42,650 nucleotides of DNA from Streptomyces silvae (GTDB lineage: Bacteria; Actinomycetota; Actinomycetes; Streptomycetales; Streptomycetaceae). This document shows, in pieces, positions 14,696 through 23,232 of this stretch; position 1 is the stretch's first letter; every line of letters starts with the position of its first letter. The notes beneath the pieces were generated by a model. The model was not told the DNA's origin. It saw nothing but the letters and a program-made list of their open reading frames with translations, and did not search any database. The position numbers and the translations under genes are program-made. The stretch spans positions 1 through 42,650 of the forward strand of contig NZ_JAERUC010000017.1 in assembly GCF_016745505.1 (NCBI RefSeq), given 5' to 3'.

Positions 14696-16354
14696 GTGAG
14701 AACAGACCGAGACGTTTCGCAGAAGCAAGGGGCCTCAGGGGCCCGGCGCTCCCACCGGGCGCGCGCCGTGTTCGCCGCGCTCGGTGGTCTGATCGCCGGG
14801 TTCACGGCTCTGTGCGTCGCCGAGCTGGTCGCCGCCGCCGTACGTCCCGAGGCGGGTCCGGTCACGGCTGTGGGCGGGGCGGTCATCGACCGCACTCCCC
14901 CGGCCGTGAAGGACTTCGCCGTACGGAACTTCGGTACGGACGACAAGCTGGTGCTCCAGCTCGGGATCCTCGTCCTCCTGGCGGTCTTCGCCATGGCGGT
15001 GGGGGTCCTCGCGCTGCGGTACCGGTGGACCGGCGCTGCGGCCGTCCTGGTCTTCGGGGTGGTCGGCTCGGTGGCGGCGGGCGGGCGGCCCGAGGGCCGT
15101 CCGACCGACGCGCTGCCGTCGGCCGTGGGCGCGCTGGTGGCCGCGGGAGTGCTGTATCTCCTGGCCGGCCGGCTGTCTCCCGTCACCGGTCCGCCTCCCG
15201 CGGCTGGAGAGACGGACGACGAGGAGACGGCCGGCGGGGAACCGGCCGACGACGAGCAGGGCGCCTTCGACCGCCGCGGATTCGTGATCGCGGCGACCGC
15301 CGCGGCGGCGGCCTCGGCCGGTGCGGGGCTCCTGGGCCGTCGGCTCCAGGCGTCCCAGCTGGCCGGGGTCTCCGCCGCACGCGGTGACATCACCCTGCCG
15401 GCACCCGCCTCCCCCGCACCCGCGATACCCGGCGGAGCGGATCTGGGCATCCGGGGTCTGAGTTCGTTCACCACACCGAACAAGGACTTCTACCGGGTGG
15501 ACACCGCTCTGGTGGTCCCGCGCGTCGACGCCGACCGGTGGCGGCTGCGGATCCACGGCAAAGGGGTGTCGCGACCCGTCACCCTCAGCTTCCAGGACCT
15601 CCTGGGGCGCGAGCTCGTCGAGCGCGACATCACGCTGACCTGCGTCTCCAACCAGGTGGGCGGCCCCTATGTGGGCACGGCCCGGTGGATCGGCGTAAGC
15701 CTGGCGACGCTGCTGGCCGAGGCCGGGGTGAAGCCCCCGTCGAAGGGCGGGCCCGCGGACCAGATCGTGGCGCGTTCCGTGGACGGGATGACGATCGGCA
15801 CTCCGGTCGAGGAGGTCATGGACGGCCGCGACGCCCTGCTCGCGGTGGGCATGAACGGCGAACCCCTGCCGTTCGACCACGGCTTCCCGGTCCGCATGGT
15901 CGTCCCCGGCCTGTACGGCTATGTGTCGGCGTGCAAGTGGATCCAGGACATCGAACTCACCACGTTCGACGCGTACGACGCGTACTGGGTCAAGCGCGAC
16001 TGGTCGCGCGAGGCTCCGATCAAGACGCAGTCACGCATCGACACGCCCCGCCCCTTCGCCGCCCCGAAGCCGGGGACCGTGCCGGTCGCCGGTGTCGCCT
16101 GGGCCCAGCACCGGGGCATCTCCCGGGTCGAGGTCCGGGTCGACGGCGGCGAGTGGCACACCGCGCGGCTGGCCGCCGAGGCGGGCCGTGACACCTGGCG
16201 CCAGTGGGTGTGGGAGTGGCCGGCCACGACCGGCCACCACACCCTCGAGGTCCGCGCGACGGACCGTACCGGCGCCACACAGACCGACAAGCGGGTCGGC
16301 ACCGTGCCCGACGGTGCGACCGGGTGGCACTCGGTGGTGGTCGACGTGACCTGA
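14696..16354 (+). CDS. Membrane-anchored molybdopterin-dependent oxidoreductase (sulfite oxidase family)
   Basis: 552 residues. The N-terminal 160 residues hold about four membrane helices (for example VFAALGGLIAGFTALCVAEL and LVLQLGILVLLAVFAMAVGV). An acidic linker and a twin-arginine-like DRRGFVIAATAAAAASAGAG (192-211) come before the catalytic domain. That domain resembles the sulfite-oxidase/YedY molybdopterin fold, with C316 in ITLTCVSNQVGG as the predicted molybdenum ligand, and a C-terminal dimerisation domain with an immunoglobulin-like fold. The enzyme should face outside, reached by Sec/Tat insertion. The substrate is unknown; repair of oxidised methionine or envelope redox roles are possible. 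Transcribed from a SigK-type promoter, possibly leaderless. The fasciclin gene follows. Confidence 0.92.
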   Translation: MRTDRDVSQKQGASGARRSHRARAVFAALGGLIAGFTALCVAELVAAAVRPEAGPVTAVGGAVIDRTPPAVKDFAVRNFGTDDKLVLQLGILVLLAVFAMAVGVLALRYRWTGAAAVLVFGVVGSVAAGGRPEGRPTDALPSAVGALVAAGVLYLLAGRLSPVTGPPPAAGETDDEETAGGEPADDEQGAFDRRGFVIAATAAAAASAGAGLLGRRLQASQLAGVSAARGDITLPAPASPAPAIPGGADLGIRGLSSFTTPNKDFYRVDTALVVPRVDADRWRLRIHGKGVSRPVTLSFQDLLGRELVERDITLTCVSNQVGGPYVGTARWIGVSLATLLAEAGVKPPSKGGPADQIVARSVDGMTIGTPVEEVMDGRDALLAVGMNGEPLPFDHGFPVRMVVPGLYGYVSACKWIQDIELTTFDAYDAYWVKRDWSREAPIKTQSRIDTPRPFAAPKPGTVPVAGVAWAQHRGISRVEVRVDGGEWHTARLAAEAGRDTWRQWVWEWPATTGHHTLEVRATDRTGATQTDKRVGTVPDGATGWHSVVVDVT

Positions 16355-16448
16355 CGACCGGACCGCACACCTCATCCCTTGAACCGACGTTCCGACCTGC
16401 CTACGTACTGACGAACCGATGAATCAACGAACCACTCAGGAGAACCTC

Positions 16449-17090
16449 ATGAACAGCCGTCACTTCCGCCGTATCGCCGTCACCGTCTCCGCCGCGGCCA
16501 TGCTGCCGCTCGCCCTGACCGCCTGCTCCAGCGACTCCGACGACACCTCCGCGTCCGGCTCCGGTGCGGACAAGTCCGCGTCGAGCACGCCGTCCAAGGA
16601 GACCCAGCCCATGGACGAGCCGTTCGGCCCGGGCTGTGCGTCGGTCCCGAAGGAGGGCGCCGGCTCGTTCGACGGCATGGCGCAGGACCCGGTCGCCACG
16701 GCCGCGTCGAACAACCCGGCGCTGTCCACGCTGGTGGCGGCCGTCAAGCAGGCCGGTCTCGTCGACACCCTGAACAGCGCCCAGAACATCACGGTGTTCG
16801 CCCCGACCAACGACGCCTTCGCCAAGATCCCGAAGGCCGACCTGGACAAGCTGCTCGCGAACAAGGCCGAGCTCACCAAGGTGCTCACCGCGCACGTCGT
16901 GGGCGAGAAGCTGACCCCGAAGCAGCTGGAGGAGGGCTCCTTCGACACGCTGGCCAAGACCAAGCTGACGACGTCGGGTTCGGAGATGTCCTACACCGTG
17001 AACGACTCCTCGAAGGTCGTCTGCGGCAACGTCCCGACGGCCAACGCGACGGTCTACATCGTGGACACCGTCCTGATGCCGGCCGCCTGA
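16449..17090 (+). CDS. Fasciclin (FAS1)-domain lipoprotein, MPT70/MPT83-like
   Basis: 213 residues. A lipoprotein signal peptide ends in LTAC with C26 as the lipidated residue, followed by a Ser/Asp/Thr-rich linker and one FAS1 domain (about 75-213). FAS1 hallmarks are ITVFAPTNDAFAKIP, LTKVLTAHVVGEKL and ATVYIVDTVLMP. Two cysteines outside the lipobox (GPGCASVPK and KVVCGNV) could form a disulfide, as in MPT70/MPT83. ATG 16449 has AGGAG upstream; an earlier ATG at 16419 would spoil the signal peptide. It lies 94 bases after the SigK-driven oxidoreductase and is probably cotranscribed. In mycobacteria MPT70 and MPT83 are the best-known SigK targets. Confidence 0.93.
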   Translation: MNSRHFRRIAVTVSAAAMLPLALTACSSDSDDTSASGSGADKSASSTPSKETQPMDEPFGPGCASVPKEGAGSFDGMAQDPVATAASNNPALSTLVAAVKQAGLVDTLNSAQNITVFAPTNDAFAKIPKADLDKLLANKAELTKVLTAHVVGEKLTPKQLEEGSFDTLAKTKLTTSGSEMSYTVNDSSKVVCGNVPTANATVYIVDTVLMPAA

Positions 17091-17126
17091 TCCGACGGTC
17101 CGCCGGCCCGCAGCCGGCCTGACCAC

Positions 17127-17181
17127 GCGAGCCCCGTGGTCCGCGCCCTCCCCTCGGAGCGGCGCGGACCGCGGGGCTCGC
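17127..17181 (+). terminator. Long hairpin terminator after the fasciclin gene
   Basis: Two 21-base arms, 17127-17147 and 17161-17181, pair with a single mismatch around a 13-base loop. The hairpin lies 37 bases after the fasciclin stop. Confidence 0.8.
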
Positions 17182-17342
17182 GCCGCGTCGGCAGCGCGTC
17201 CGTACCGGCTCGACGGAACCGCAGGATCCGACCTGCGGAAAAACTACACATAAGGGACATGTAAGAGCACACTGGTGTGGAGAGCTGATGACCGCACCCC
17301 CAACCCGCGGTCGCTCCGACAAGTGCGAAGGAGAACATCCTC

Positions 17343-17837
17343 ATGAGTAACATCTCGCACACCGGAAGGGACGTGTCCGGAAAAACCAGGGACGTTTCCG
17401 GTCACACCGGAAGGGACCTCTCCGAACACCCTGACGCTGAAGAAATGCGAGCGCGCCACGACCGCGTGATGGGAGGCGGCGCACGCCGCACCACGGCCGG
17501 TGCGGACGCACCGGTCTTCCTGCTCGGTCTGTACTGCGCCGTCTCGCCCTGGGTGCTCCACTTCACCGCGAACCAGCCCTCACTGGTGACGCACAACCTC
17601 GTCATCGGACTCGCGATAGCCGTGCTGGCGCTCTGCTTCACCGCCATGCCGGAGCGGATGACCGGGATGAGCATCGCCATCGTCGCACTGGGCGCCTGGC
17701 TCATCGTGTCGACGTGGGTCGTGGGCCAGAGCCCTGACATGGGCGTCATCCTCAACAACGTGATCGTCGGTGGTCTGGCGGTTGTGCTGGGGGCAGCCTG
17801 TGCGGGACTTTCGATGAAGAACAGGAAGAAGACCTGA
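17343..17837 (+). CDS. SPW-repeat membrane protein
   Basis: 164 residues. The hydrophilic N-terminus carries a threefold repeat, HTGRDVSG-KTRDVSG-HTGRDLSE (about residues 5-27). Four membrane helices follow, containing the SPW motif in YCAVSPWVLHF and a degenerate second unit (GAWLIVSTWVVGQSP). SPW proteins are small membrane proteins of unknown function found in actinobacteria and others. ATG 17343 follows AAGGAGA. The gene appears monocistronic between two terminators. I see no SigK-type promoter upstream. Confidence 0.87.
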   Translation: MSNISHTGRDVSGKTRDVSGHTGRDLSEHPDAEEMRARHDRVMGGGARRTTAGADAPVFLLGLYCAVSPWVLHFTANQPSLVTHNLVIGLAIAVLALCFTAMPERMTGMSIAIVALGAWLIVSTWVVGQSPDMGVILNNVIVGGLAVVLGAACAGLSMKNRKKT

Positions 17838-17852
17838 CGGGAGAACGCACAG

Positions 17853-17890
17853 GAGTGGCCACCGGCGCGTACAGCCGCCCGTGGCCACTC
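17853..17890. terminator. Bidirectional hairpin terminator
   Basis: GAGTGGCCAC (17853-17862) pairs perfectly with GTGGCCACTC (17881-17890). It lies between the convergent SPW gene and helY and serves both. Confidence 0.78.
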
Positions 17891-17925
17891 GTCCGTCCAC
17901 CCTCACCCGTGGAGCGAGGAACCGC

Positions 17926-20754
17926 TCACCCCACGGAGCTGTACGCCACCACACCCCGCAGCACCGCGTCCACCGCCTTGTGGGCGTTCTTCGCGACCGA
18001 ACTCCCGTCCCGGGGCGCGGCGGCCGCGATCTGGCCGAGCACGTCGATGACCTGCTTGCACCACCGTACGAAGTCGCCGGCCGGCATCTCCGCCTCGCGG
18101 AGGACCTCGTCCAGCGTGCGCCCGGAGGCCCACATGTAGACCGCCCAGGCGAAGCCGAGATCGGGCTCGCGCTGGCCGACCCCTTCCGTCTGGCTGATCT
18201 TGAAGTCCTCCTCCAGGGCGTCGAGACGGCCCCAGATGCGGATCATCTCGCCCATCGCGGCCTTCGCGGGCCCCGAGGGCAGCTTGGGCGCGACCGCGTC
18301 GTCCGCCTGGCGCGCCTCGTAGACCAGCGCCGAGACGCACGCGGCGAGTTCGGCGGGGTTGAGCCCCTCCCAGACACCGTCCCGCAGACACTCGCTGGCC
18401 AGCAGGTCGAGCTCCCCGTAGAGCCGGGCCAGTCGCCGGCCGTTCTCGGTGACCTCGTCGCCCCGCAGGTAGTCCATCTCGGTCAGCAGCGCGACGATGC
18501 GGTCGAAGGTACGGGCGATGGTGGTCGTCCGGCCCTCGATGCGGTTCTCCAGCTGCCGGGTGTCGCGCTGCAGCCGGTGATACCGCTCGGCCCAGCGTGC
18601 GTGGTCCTCACGCTCGTCGCACCCGTGGCAGGGATGCGCGCGCAGCTCGGTGCGCAGCCGGGCGATCTCCCGGTCGTCGGCCGCGGCGGACCGCTGCTTG
18701 CGGTGGCGCCCCGGGTCGATGTGCCCCGCCTTGCTCCGCAGCGCGGAGGCCAGGTCGCGGCGGGACTGCGGTGAGCGCGGGTTGAACGACTTGGGCACCC
18801 GCATCCGCTCCAGCGCCTCGACCGGCACCGGGAAGTCGATCTGCGCCAGCCGCTTGACCTGACGCTCGGCGGTCAGCACCAGAGGACGCGGCCCGTCGTG
18901 GTACTCCAGCCCGCGATGGCCGTTGGTGCGCCCGGCGGGCAGCCCCGGGTCGAGCACCAGGGCGAGGCCGGCGAACTTGCCGGTGGGGACGTGGATGACG
19001 TCACCGGGCTTCAGCTTCTCCAGGGACGAGGCGGCGGCGGCCCGCCGCTGGGCCGCGCCCTGCTTGGCCAGCTCCGTCTCGCGGTCCTTGAGGTCGCGGC
19101 GCAGCCGCGCGTACTCCTCGAAGTCCCCGAGGTGGCAGGTCATGCCCTCCTTGTAGCCCGCGAGGCCCTCCTCGTTGCGCTGGACCTGCCGGGAGATCCC
19201 GACGACGGACCGGTCCGCCTGGAACTGCGCGAAGGAGGTCTCCAGCAGCTCGCGCGAGCGGTGCCGGCCGAACTGCTGGACGAGGTTGACGGCCATGTTG
19301 TACGAGGGCCGGAAGCTGGAGCGCAGCGGATACGTACGCGTCCCGGCGAGTCCGGCGAGCGCGCCGGGGTCCATGCCCCGCTGCCACAGGACGACCGCAT
19401 GGCCCTCGACGTCGATGCCGCGGCGCCCGGCCCGCCCGGTCAGCTGGGTGTACTCACCGGGGGTGATGTCGGCGTGCTGCTCGCCGTTCCACTTGACGAG
19501 CTTCTCCAGCACCACGGAACGCGCGGGCATGTTGATGCCGAGCGCCAGCGTCTCCGTCGCGAAGACCGCCTTGACCAGGCCGCGGACGAACAGCTCCTCC
19601 ACGACCTCCTTGAAGGTCGGCAGCATCCCGGCGTGGTGGGCCGCGATGCCCCGCTCCAGGCCCTCGAGCCACTCGTAGTACCCGAGGACATGGAGGTCCT
19701 CGGGGGGAATGGACGCCGTCCGCTCCTCGACGATCTCCCGCACCAGCTGGCGCTTGTCCTCGTCGTTGAGCCGCAGACCGGCCTGGAGGCACTGCTGGAC
19801 GGCCGCCTCGCAGCCGGCCCGGCTGAAGATGAACGTGATGGCAGGCAGGAGCCCCTCGGCGTCCAGCCGGTCGATGACCTCGGGCCTGGCCGGCGTCCAG
19901 ATCCGGCTGCGCTGGCGCCGCTCGCGCTCGCGGTCCGCCTCGCGCACCATCTTCCCGCGCCGGCGCTCGCGCGGGTTGTACCCGCGCTGGTTCTCCATCC
20001 GGGCGAGCCGGACGAGATCCGGGTTGACCTCGCGCCGGCCGGTGCCCCGGCCGCCGTGGTCGCTCTCCTCCTCGAAGAGGTCGTACATCCGGCGTCCGGC
20101 CATGACGTGCTGCCACAGCGGCACCGGACGGTGCTCGGAGACGATCACCTGGGTGTCACCACGGACGGTGTCCAGCCAGTCGCCGAACTCCTCGGCGTTG
20201 GACACGGTCGCCGACAGCGACACCAGGGTCACGGACTCCGGCAGGTGGATGATCACTTCCTCCCACACGGCGCCCCGGAAGCGGTCGGAGAGGTAGTGCA
20301 CCTCGTCCATGACCACGTAGCCGAGACCGGTGAGCGCCTGGGAGCCCGCGTACAGCATGTTGCGCAGGACCTCGGTGGTCATGACGACCACGGGCGCGTC
20401 CGCGTTGACGCTGTTGTCACCGGTCAGCAGACCGACCTTGTCCGCGCCGTAGCGCCGGACGAGATCGGTGAACTTCTGGTTGGACAGGGCCTTGATGGGC
20501 GTGGTGTAGAAACACTTGCGCCCCTGCTGCAGGGCCAGGTGTACGGCGAATTCACCGACGATGGTCTTGCCCGACCCGGTGGGGGCCGCGACCAGCACCC
20601 CCTTGCCGGCCTCCAGTGCCTGGCAGGCCTCGATCTGGAACGGGTCCAGTCCGAATTCGTACATCTCGCGGAAGGGCCCGAGGGCCGTGGCCTGCTCGGC
20701 CGCACGGACCCGAGAAGCCTGGTATCGCTCAGCTGGTGAGAGGTCCTCTGTCAT
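17926..20754 (-). CDS. helY: Ski2/Mtr4-like DEVH-box RNA/DNA helicase (HelY)
   Basis: 942 residues. Superfamily 2 helicase motifs are clear: Walker A VAAPTGSGKT near residues 55-64, TTPIKALSNQKF (Ia), VMDEVHYLSD (II, DEVH) and SLSATVSNAEEFGDWL (III). QLTGRAGRRGIDVEGHAV (VI) follows, and an HHAGMLPTFKEVVEELF segment typical of Ski2-like proteins. A long C-terminal region follows. M. tuberculosis helY has the same neighbours (tatC, tatA, pafC, pafB). The substrate is not firmly known; RNA processing or nucleic-acid repair are possible. ATG 20754 lacks a clear ribosome site. A CTGACT / TAGGCT pair upstream with a 15-base spacer could be a promoter giving a near-leaderless mRNA, but I treat that as weak. 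Confidence 0.92.
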   Translation of the reverse strand: MTEDLSPAERYQASRVRAAEQATALGPFREMYEFGLDPFQIEACQALEAGKGVLVAAPTGSGKTIVGEFAVHLALQQGRKCFYTTPIKALSNQKFTDLVRRYGADKVGLLTGDNSVNADAPVVVMTTEVLRNMLYAGSQALTGLGYVVMDEVHYLSDRFRGAVWEEVIIHLPESVTLVSLSATVSNAEEFGDWLDTVRGDTQVIVSEHRPVPLWQHVMAGRRMYDLFEEESDHGGRGTGRREVNPDLVRLARMENQRGYNPRERRRGKMVREADRERERRQRSRIWTPARPEVIDRLDAEGLLPAITFIFSRAGCEAAVQQCLQAGLRLNDEDKRQLVREIVEERTASIPPEDLHVLGYYEWLEGLERGIAAHHAGMLPTFKEVVEELFVRGLVKAVFATETLALGINMPARSVVLEKLVKWNGEQHADITPGEYTQLTGRAGRRGIDVEGHAVVLWQRGMDPGALAGLAGTRTYPLRSSFRPSYNMAVNLVQQFGRHRSRELLETSFAQFQADRSVVGISRQVQRNEEGLAGYKEGMTCHLGDFEEYARLRRDLKDRETELAKQGAAQRRAAAASSLEKLKPGDVIHVPTGKFAGLALVLDPGLPAGRTNGHRGLEYHDGPRPLVLTAERQVKRLAQIDFPVPVEALERMRVPKSFNPRSPQSRRDLASALRSKAGHIDPGRHRKQRSAAADDREIARLRTELRAHPCHGCDEREDHARWAERYHRLQRDTRQLENRIEGRTTTIARTFDRIVALLTEMDYLRGDEVTENGRRLARLYGELDLLASECLRDGVWEGLNPAELAACVSALVYEARQADDAVAPKLPSGPAKAAMGEMIRIWGRLDALEEDFKISQTEGVGQREPDLGFAWAVYMWASGRTLDEVLREAEMPAGDFVRWCKQVIDVLGQIAAAAPRDGSSVAKNAHKAVDAVLRGVVAYSSVG

Positions 20755-20803
20755 CTTGATACGAGCCTACCCGCCCCGTATGACAGTCAGCCCGATCTTT
20801 ATT

Positions 20804-21694
20804 TCACGGTGCAAGGACCCTGACCGCGCCGGGTACGCAGGTGGCGGTGAGCGGCAGCGCGCCCAGCGGTTCGCCGTCCGCGTACGCCGTGACGCCGGCC
20901 GCGGCCAGCTCTATCGAGGACACCCGGTGCACGGTGACCGCGGGGTGCCCCAGGTGCGTGCCCTTGTACACCTTCGGGAAGACCTTGAGCAGGGTGGCCC
21001 GGCTGCAGTCGCCGACCACGGTCACGTCGAAGAGCCCGTCGTCCATGACCGCGTCGGCGCAGATCCGCATGCCCCCGCCGTAGGTGGTGCCGTTGCCCAC
21101 GGCGATCAGCGTCGCCTCGATCTCGGTGACCGGGCCGCCGTCCAGCCGGAGCCGGTACGGGATGGGCCTGAAGGCGGCCAGTTCGGCCAGGATCGCCAGG
21201 TCGTACTTGAAGCGGCCGCCGACCCAGCGCATCCGGTTGCCCCGGTCGTTGACCCGGGAGTCGAAGCCGGAGGCCAGCACGGAGCCGAACCAGCGCTTCT
21301 CCGTCCGGCCCAGGTCGATCGCGCGCGCCGTGCCGGCCTTGAGCGCCTCGGCGGCCAGCCGCCCCGCGGCGGCCGGATCACGGATCGGCAGCCCGAGGGC
21401 GCGGGCGAAGTCGTTGCCCGTGCCGACGGCCACGGCGCCGAGCGGCGTCGAGGTCCCGGCGACGGCCTGGAGGGCGAGGGACATCATGCCGTCCCCGCCC
21501 ACGACTATCAGCGCCCCGGTGCTGTACGCCACGGCCTCCCGGGCGCGTCGCAGCGCGTCGTCGGCGTCCTCGCCGAGGACCGTCCGTACGGAGAAGCCGG
21601 CGTCCCGCAACGCGGAAGCGGCCGGCTGCGCGGCACGCGCGCCCCGGCCGCTCCCCGCGGTGGGATTGACGAAGAGGGTGATCTCGCTGGTCAC
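20804..21694 (-). CDS. Diacylglycerol kinase-like / lipid kinase (DagK catalytic domain)
   Basis: 296 residues. The DagK/LCB5 signature is seen in LFVNPTAGSGRG at residues 7-18, IVVGGDGMMS at 63-72 and AVAVGTGNDFARALGLP at about 87-103. Enzymes of this group phosphorylate diacylglycerol, sphingosine or similar lipids with ATP at the membrane. The length matches the family. GTG 21694 lies 18 bases after the tatC stop, and helY begins 49 bases downstream, so the gene is part of the tat-helY transcription unit. The specific lipid substrate is not determined. Confidence 0.9.
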   Translation of the reverse strand: MTSEITLFVNPTAGSGRGARAAQPAASALRDAGFSVRTVLGEDADDALRRAREAVAYSTGALIVVGGDGMMSLALQAVAGTSTPLGAVAVGTGNDFARALGLPIRDPAAAGRLAAEALKAGTARAIDLGRTEKRWFGSVLASGFDSRVNDRGNRMRWVGGRFKYDLAILAELAAFRPIPYRLRLDGGPVTEIEATLIAVGNGTTYGGGMRICADAVMDDGLFDVTVVGDCSRATLLKVFPKVYKGTHLGHPAVTVHRVSSIELAAAGVTAYADGEPLGALPLTATCVPGAVRVLAP

Positions 21695-21712
21695 CCGCGG
21701 GACCTTACAAGG

Positions 21713-22675
21713 TCAGGTGATGTCGTCGTAACCGTTGATCCCGTGCGTCCGTCCGCCGTCCGCCTCGCCGCTCGCCTGCTCGGGCAGTGCGGGCCGGGAG
21801 GCCACCGGTTCCACGGCGCCGACCGTCTCGGGTGTGAGGTCCAGGCTGGACGCCTCGTCGTCGTCGAGCTCGGCGTCGGGGTCGCCCCGGCGCTTGCGCT
21901 TGTCGTTGAGCAGCGAGAAGCCGACGGCCACGAAGTAGAGCACCGCGAGCGGGCCCGCCAGCAGCAGCATCGAGATGGGCTCGCCGCCCGGTGTGGCGAT
22001 GGCGGCGAACGCCGTCAGGCCGACGATCATCCCGCGCCACCAGCGCAGCATGCGGGCGCCGGTCAGGACACCGGTCAGATTGAGCAGGATGAGCAGGAGC
22101 GGCAGCTCGAAGGCGAGCCCGAAGACGATCACCATGCGGGTGATCAGGTCCAGGAAGTCGTCCAGCGGCAGCAGGTTCTTCACGTTGTCGGGGGTGAAGC
22201 CGAGCATGATCTGCGCGGTCTGCGGCAGGATGGCGTACGCCAGGTAGGCGCCGGCGACGAAGAGCGGCACCCCGGCCGCGACGAACGCGATCGAGTAGCG
22301 CTTCTCCTGCTTGTGCAGGCCGGGGGCGACGAATCCCCACAGCTGGTACAGCCACACCGGGGTGGCCACCAGCACGCCGGCCATCAGGGACACCTTCAGC
22401 GCGATGGTGAACGGCGACAGCAGACCGTTGGTGGTCATCTCCGCGCAGGGCCGGCCGTTGATCATGGTCACGGCGCCGTTCTTGCAGCCGACCGAGTCCA
22501 GGATCGGCTTCATCAGGAACTCGAAGATTTCCTTCTGGAAGAACGCCGCCACGATCACGGCGATGACGATCGCCAGGACCGACTTCAGCAGGCGGTTGCG
22601 CAGCTCACGCAGGTGATCGAGGAGGGGCATCCGCCCCTCGTCGTCCTTCTCCTGCTTGCGGGCAGACTTGAGCAA
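21713..22675 (-). CDS. tatC: Twin-arginine translocase subunit TatC
   Basis: 320 residues, six membrane helices. The N-terminal signature GRMPLLDHLRELRNRLLKSV is intact, including the conserved glutamate in HLRELR. TatC recognises twin-arginine signal peptides of folded exported proteins, working with TatA. The charged C-terminal tail of about 50 residues (KRKRRGDPDAELDDDEAS and beyond) is longer than in E. coli, as is usual for streptomycetes. The start is TTG 22675, preceded by GAGGGAAG; no ATG or GTG in frame gives the N-terminus. tatA lies 49 bases upstream and the lipid kinase 18 bases downstream. Confidence 0.96.
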   Translation of the reverse strand: MLKSARKQEKDDEGRMPLLDHLRELRNRLLKSVLAIVIAVIVAAFFQKEIFEFLMKPILDSVGCKNGAVTMINGRPCAEMTTNGLLSPFTIALKVSLMAGVLVATPVWLYQLWGFVAPGLHKQEKRYSIAFVAAGVPLFVAGAYLAYAILPQTAQIMLGFTPDNVKNLLPLDDFLDLITRMVIVFGLAFELPLLLILLNLTGVLTGARMLRWWRGMIVGLTAFAAIATPGGEPISMLLLAGPLAVLYFVAVGFSLLNDKRKRRGDPDAELDDDEASSLDLTPETVGAVEPVASRPALPEQASGEADGGRTHGINGYDDIT

Positions 22676-22724
22676 CCCACTTCCCTCGTCTCGTACAACA
22701 GCGTCCGGTGGTGCGGATCAGCCG

Positions 22725-23018
22725 TCAGCTCTGGGTGGTGGGCTTGGCCTCGTTGACCGGGCGGGAGCTGGTGACGTCTCCCGGGGCGGCCTGGATGGTG
22801 CGGGCGGTCGCCGCGGGCGGGGTGGTGTCGGCCACGGTCTCCGTGGTGGGCGCCGCGGGATCCGCGTCGTCCTTCTTCATGGCCTTGGCCTCGCTCTTGA
22901 GGATGCGGGCCGACTTGCCGAGCGAACGCGCCATGTCGGGAAGCTTCTTGGCACCGAAGAGCAGCAGGATGACAACGATGATCAGAACGATCTCGAGGGG
23001 CTTCAGATTGCCGATCAT
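22725..23018 (-). CDS. tatA: Twin-arginine translocase subunit TatA
   Basis: 97 residues. One N-terminal membrane helix (about residues 8-22, [15 protein letters not shown]), then [20 protein letters not shown], the TatA/E hinge and amphipathic helix, and a charged/Thr-rich tail. TatA multimers form the translocation channel. ATG 23018 has AGAAGGAAG upstream; the extended frame to 23036 would overlap that ribosome site. The leader of 214 bases to the preceding gene holds a palindrome (23074-23087), so tatA may have its own promoter. A tatB gene is not seen in this window. Confidence 0.96.
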   Translation of the reverse strand: MIGNLKPLEIVLIIVVILLLFGAKKLPDMARSLGKSARILKSEAKAMKKDDADPAAPTTETVADTTPPAATARTIQAAPGDVTSSRPVNEAKPTTQS

Positions 23019-23073
23019 GTGCGACTTCCTTCTCACTGAGGCGTCCGGGGGGTGGGCTCGCTACCCGTTCGAC

Positions 23074-23087
23074 CGGACAGTTGTCCG
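23074..23087. promoter_or_regulatory. Perfect palindrome upstream of tatA
   Basis: CGGACA-GT-TGTCCG, a 6+6 dyad 56 bases before the tatA start, in the only sizeable gap of the pafB-to-helY block. It could be an operator for a regulator of the tat genes. No known consensus was recognised. Confidence 0.4.
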
Positions 23088-23232
23088 ACCTTCGCGCTGG
23101 CAGCGATCGTAACCCGCAGGGGTAAACGTGAGGCAATGCCCGTGCGTACTCCCGCTTGCGGCCCACACCTCCCTGCCTGGGCCGCTCCAGAAGCGTACCC
23201 CCCGAACCGGTGAATCAGGAGGCCGCGCCCGG

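Noticed and set aside
13324..15387. A 687-codon plus-strand open frame opposite the FAD oxidoreductase and into the Moco gene
   Set aside because: High-GC shadow frame: no recognisable domain, composition dominated by Arg, Gly, Ala, His and Val, and it lies across real genes on both strands.
16355..16448. Possible SigK promoter before the fasciclin gene (CTCATCC-N14-CCGACC)
   Set aside because: Two mismatches in the -35 and a different spacer length; co-transcription from the upstream SigK promoter is simpler.
18898..20739. A 613-codon plus-strand frame opposite helY
   Set aside because: Antisense shadow of the helicase gene; no homology-like motifs.
20516..22756. A 746-codon plus-strand frame opposite the lipid kinase and tatC
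   Set aside because: Antisense shadow of three well-supported genes.
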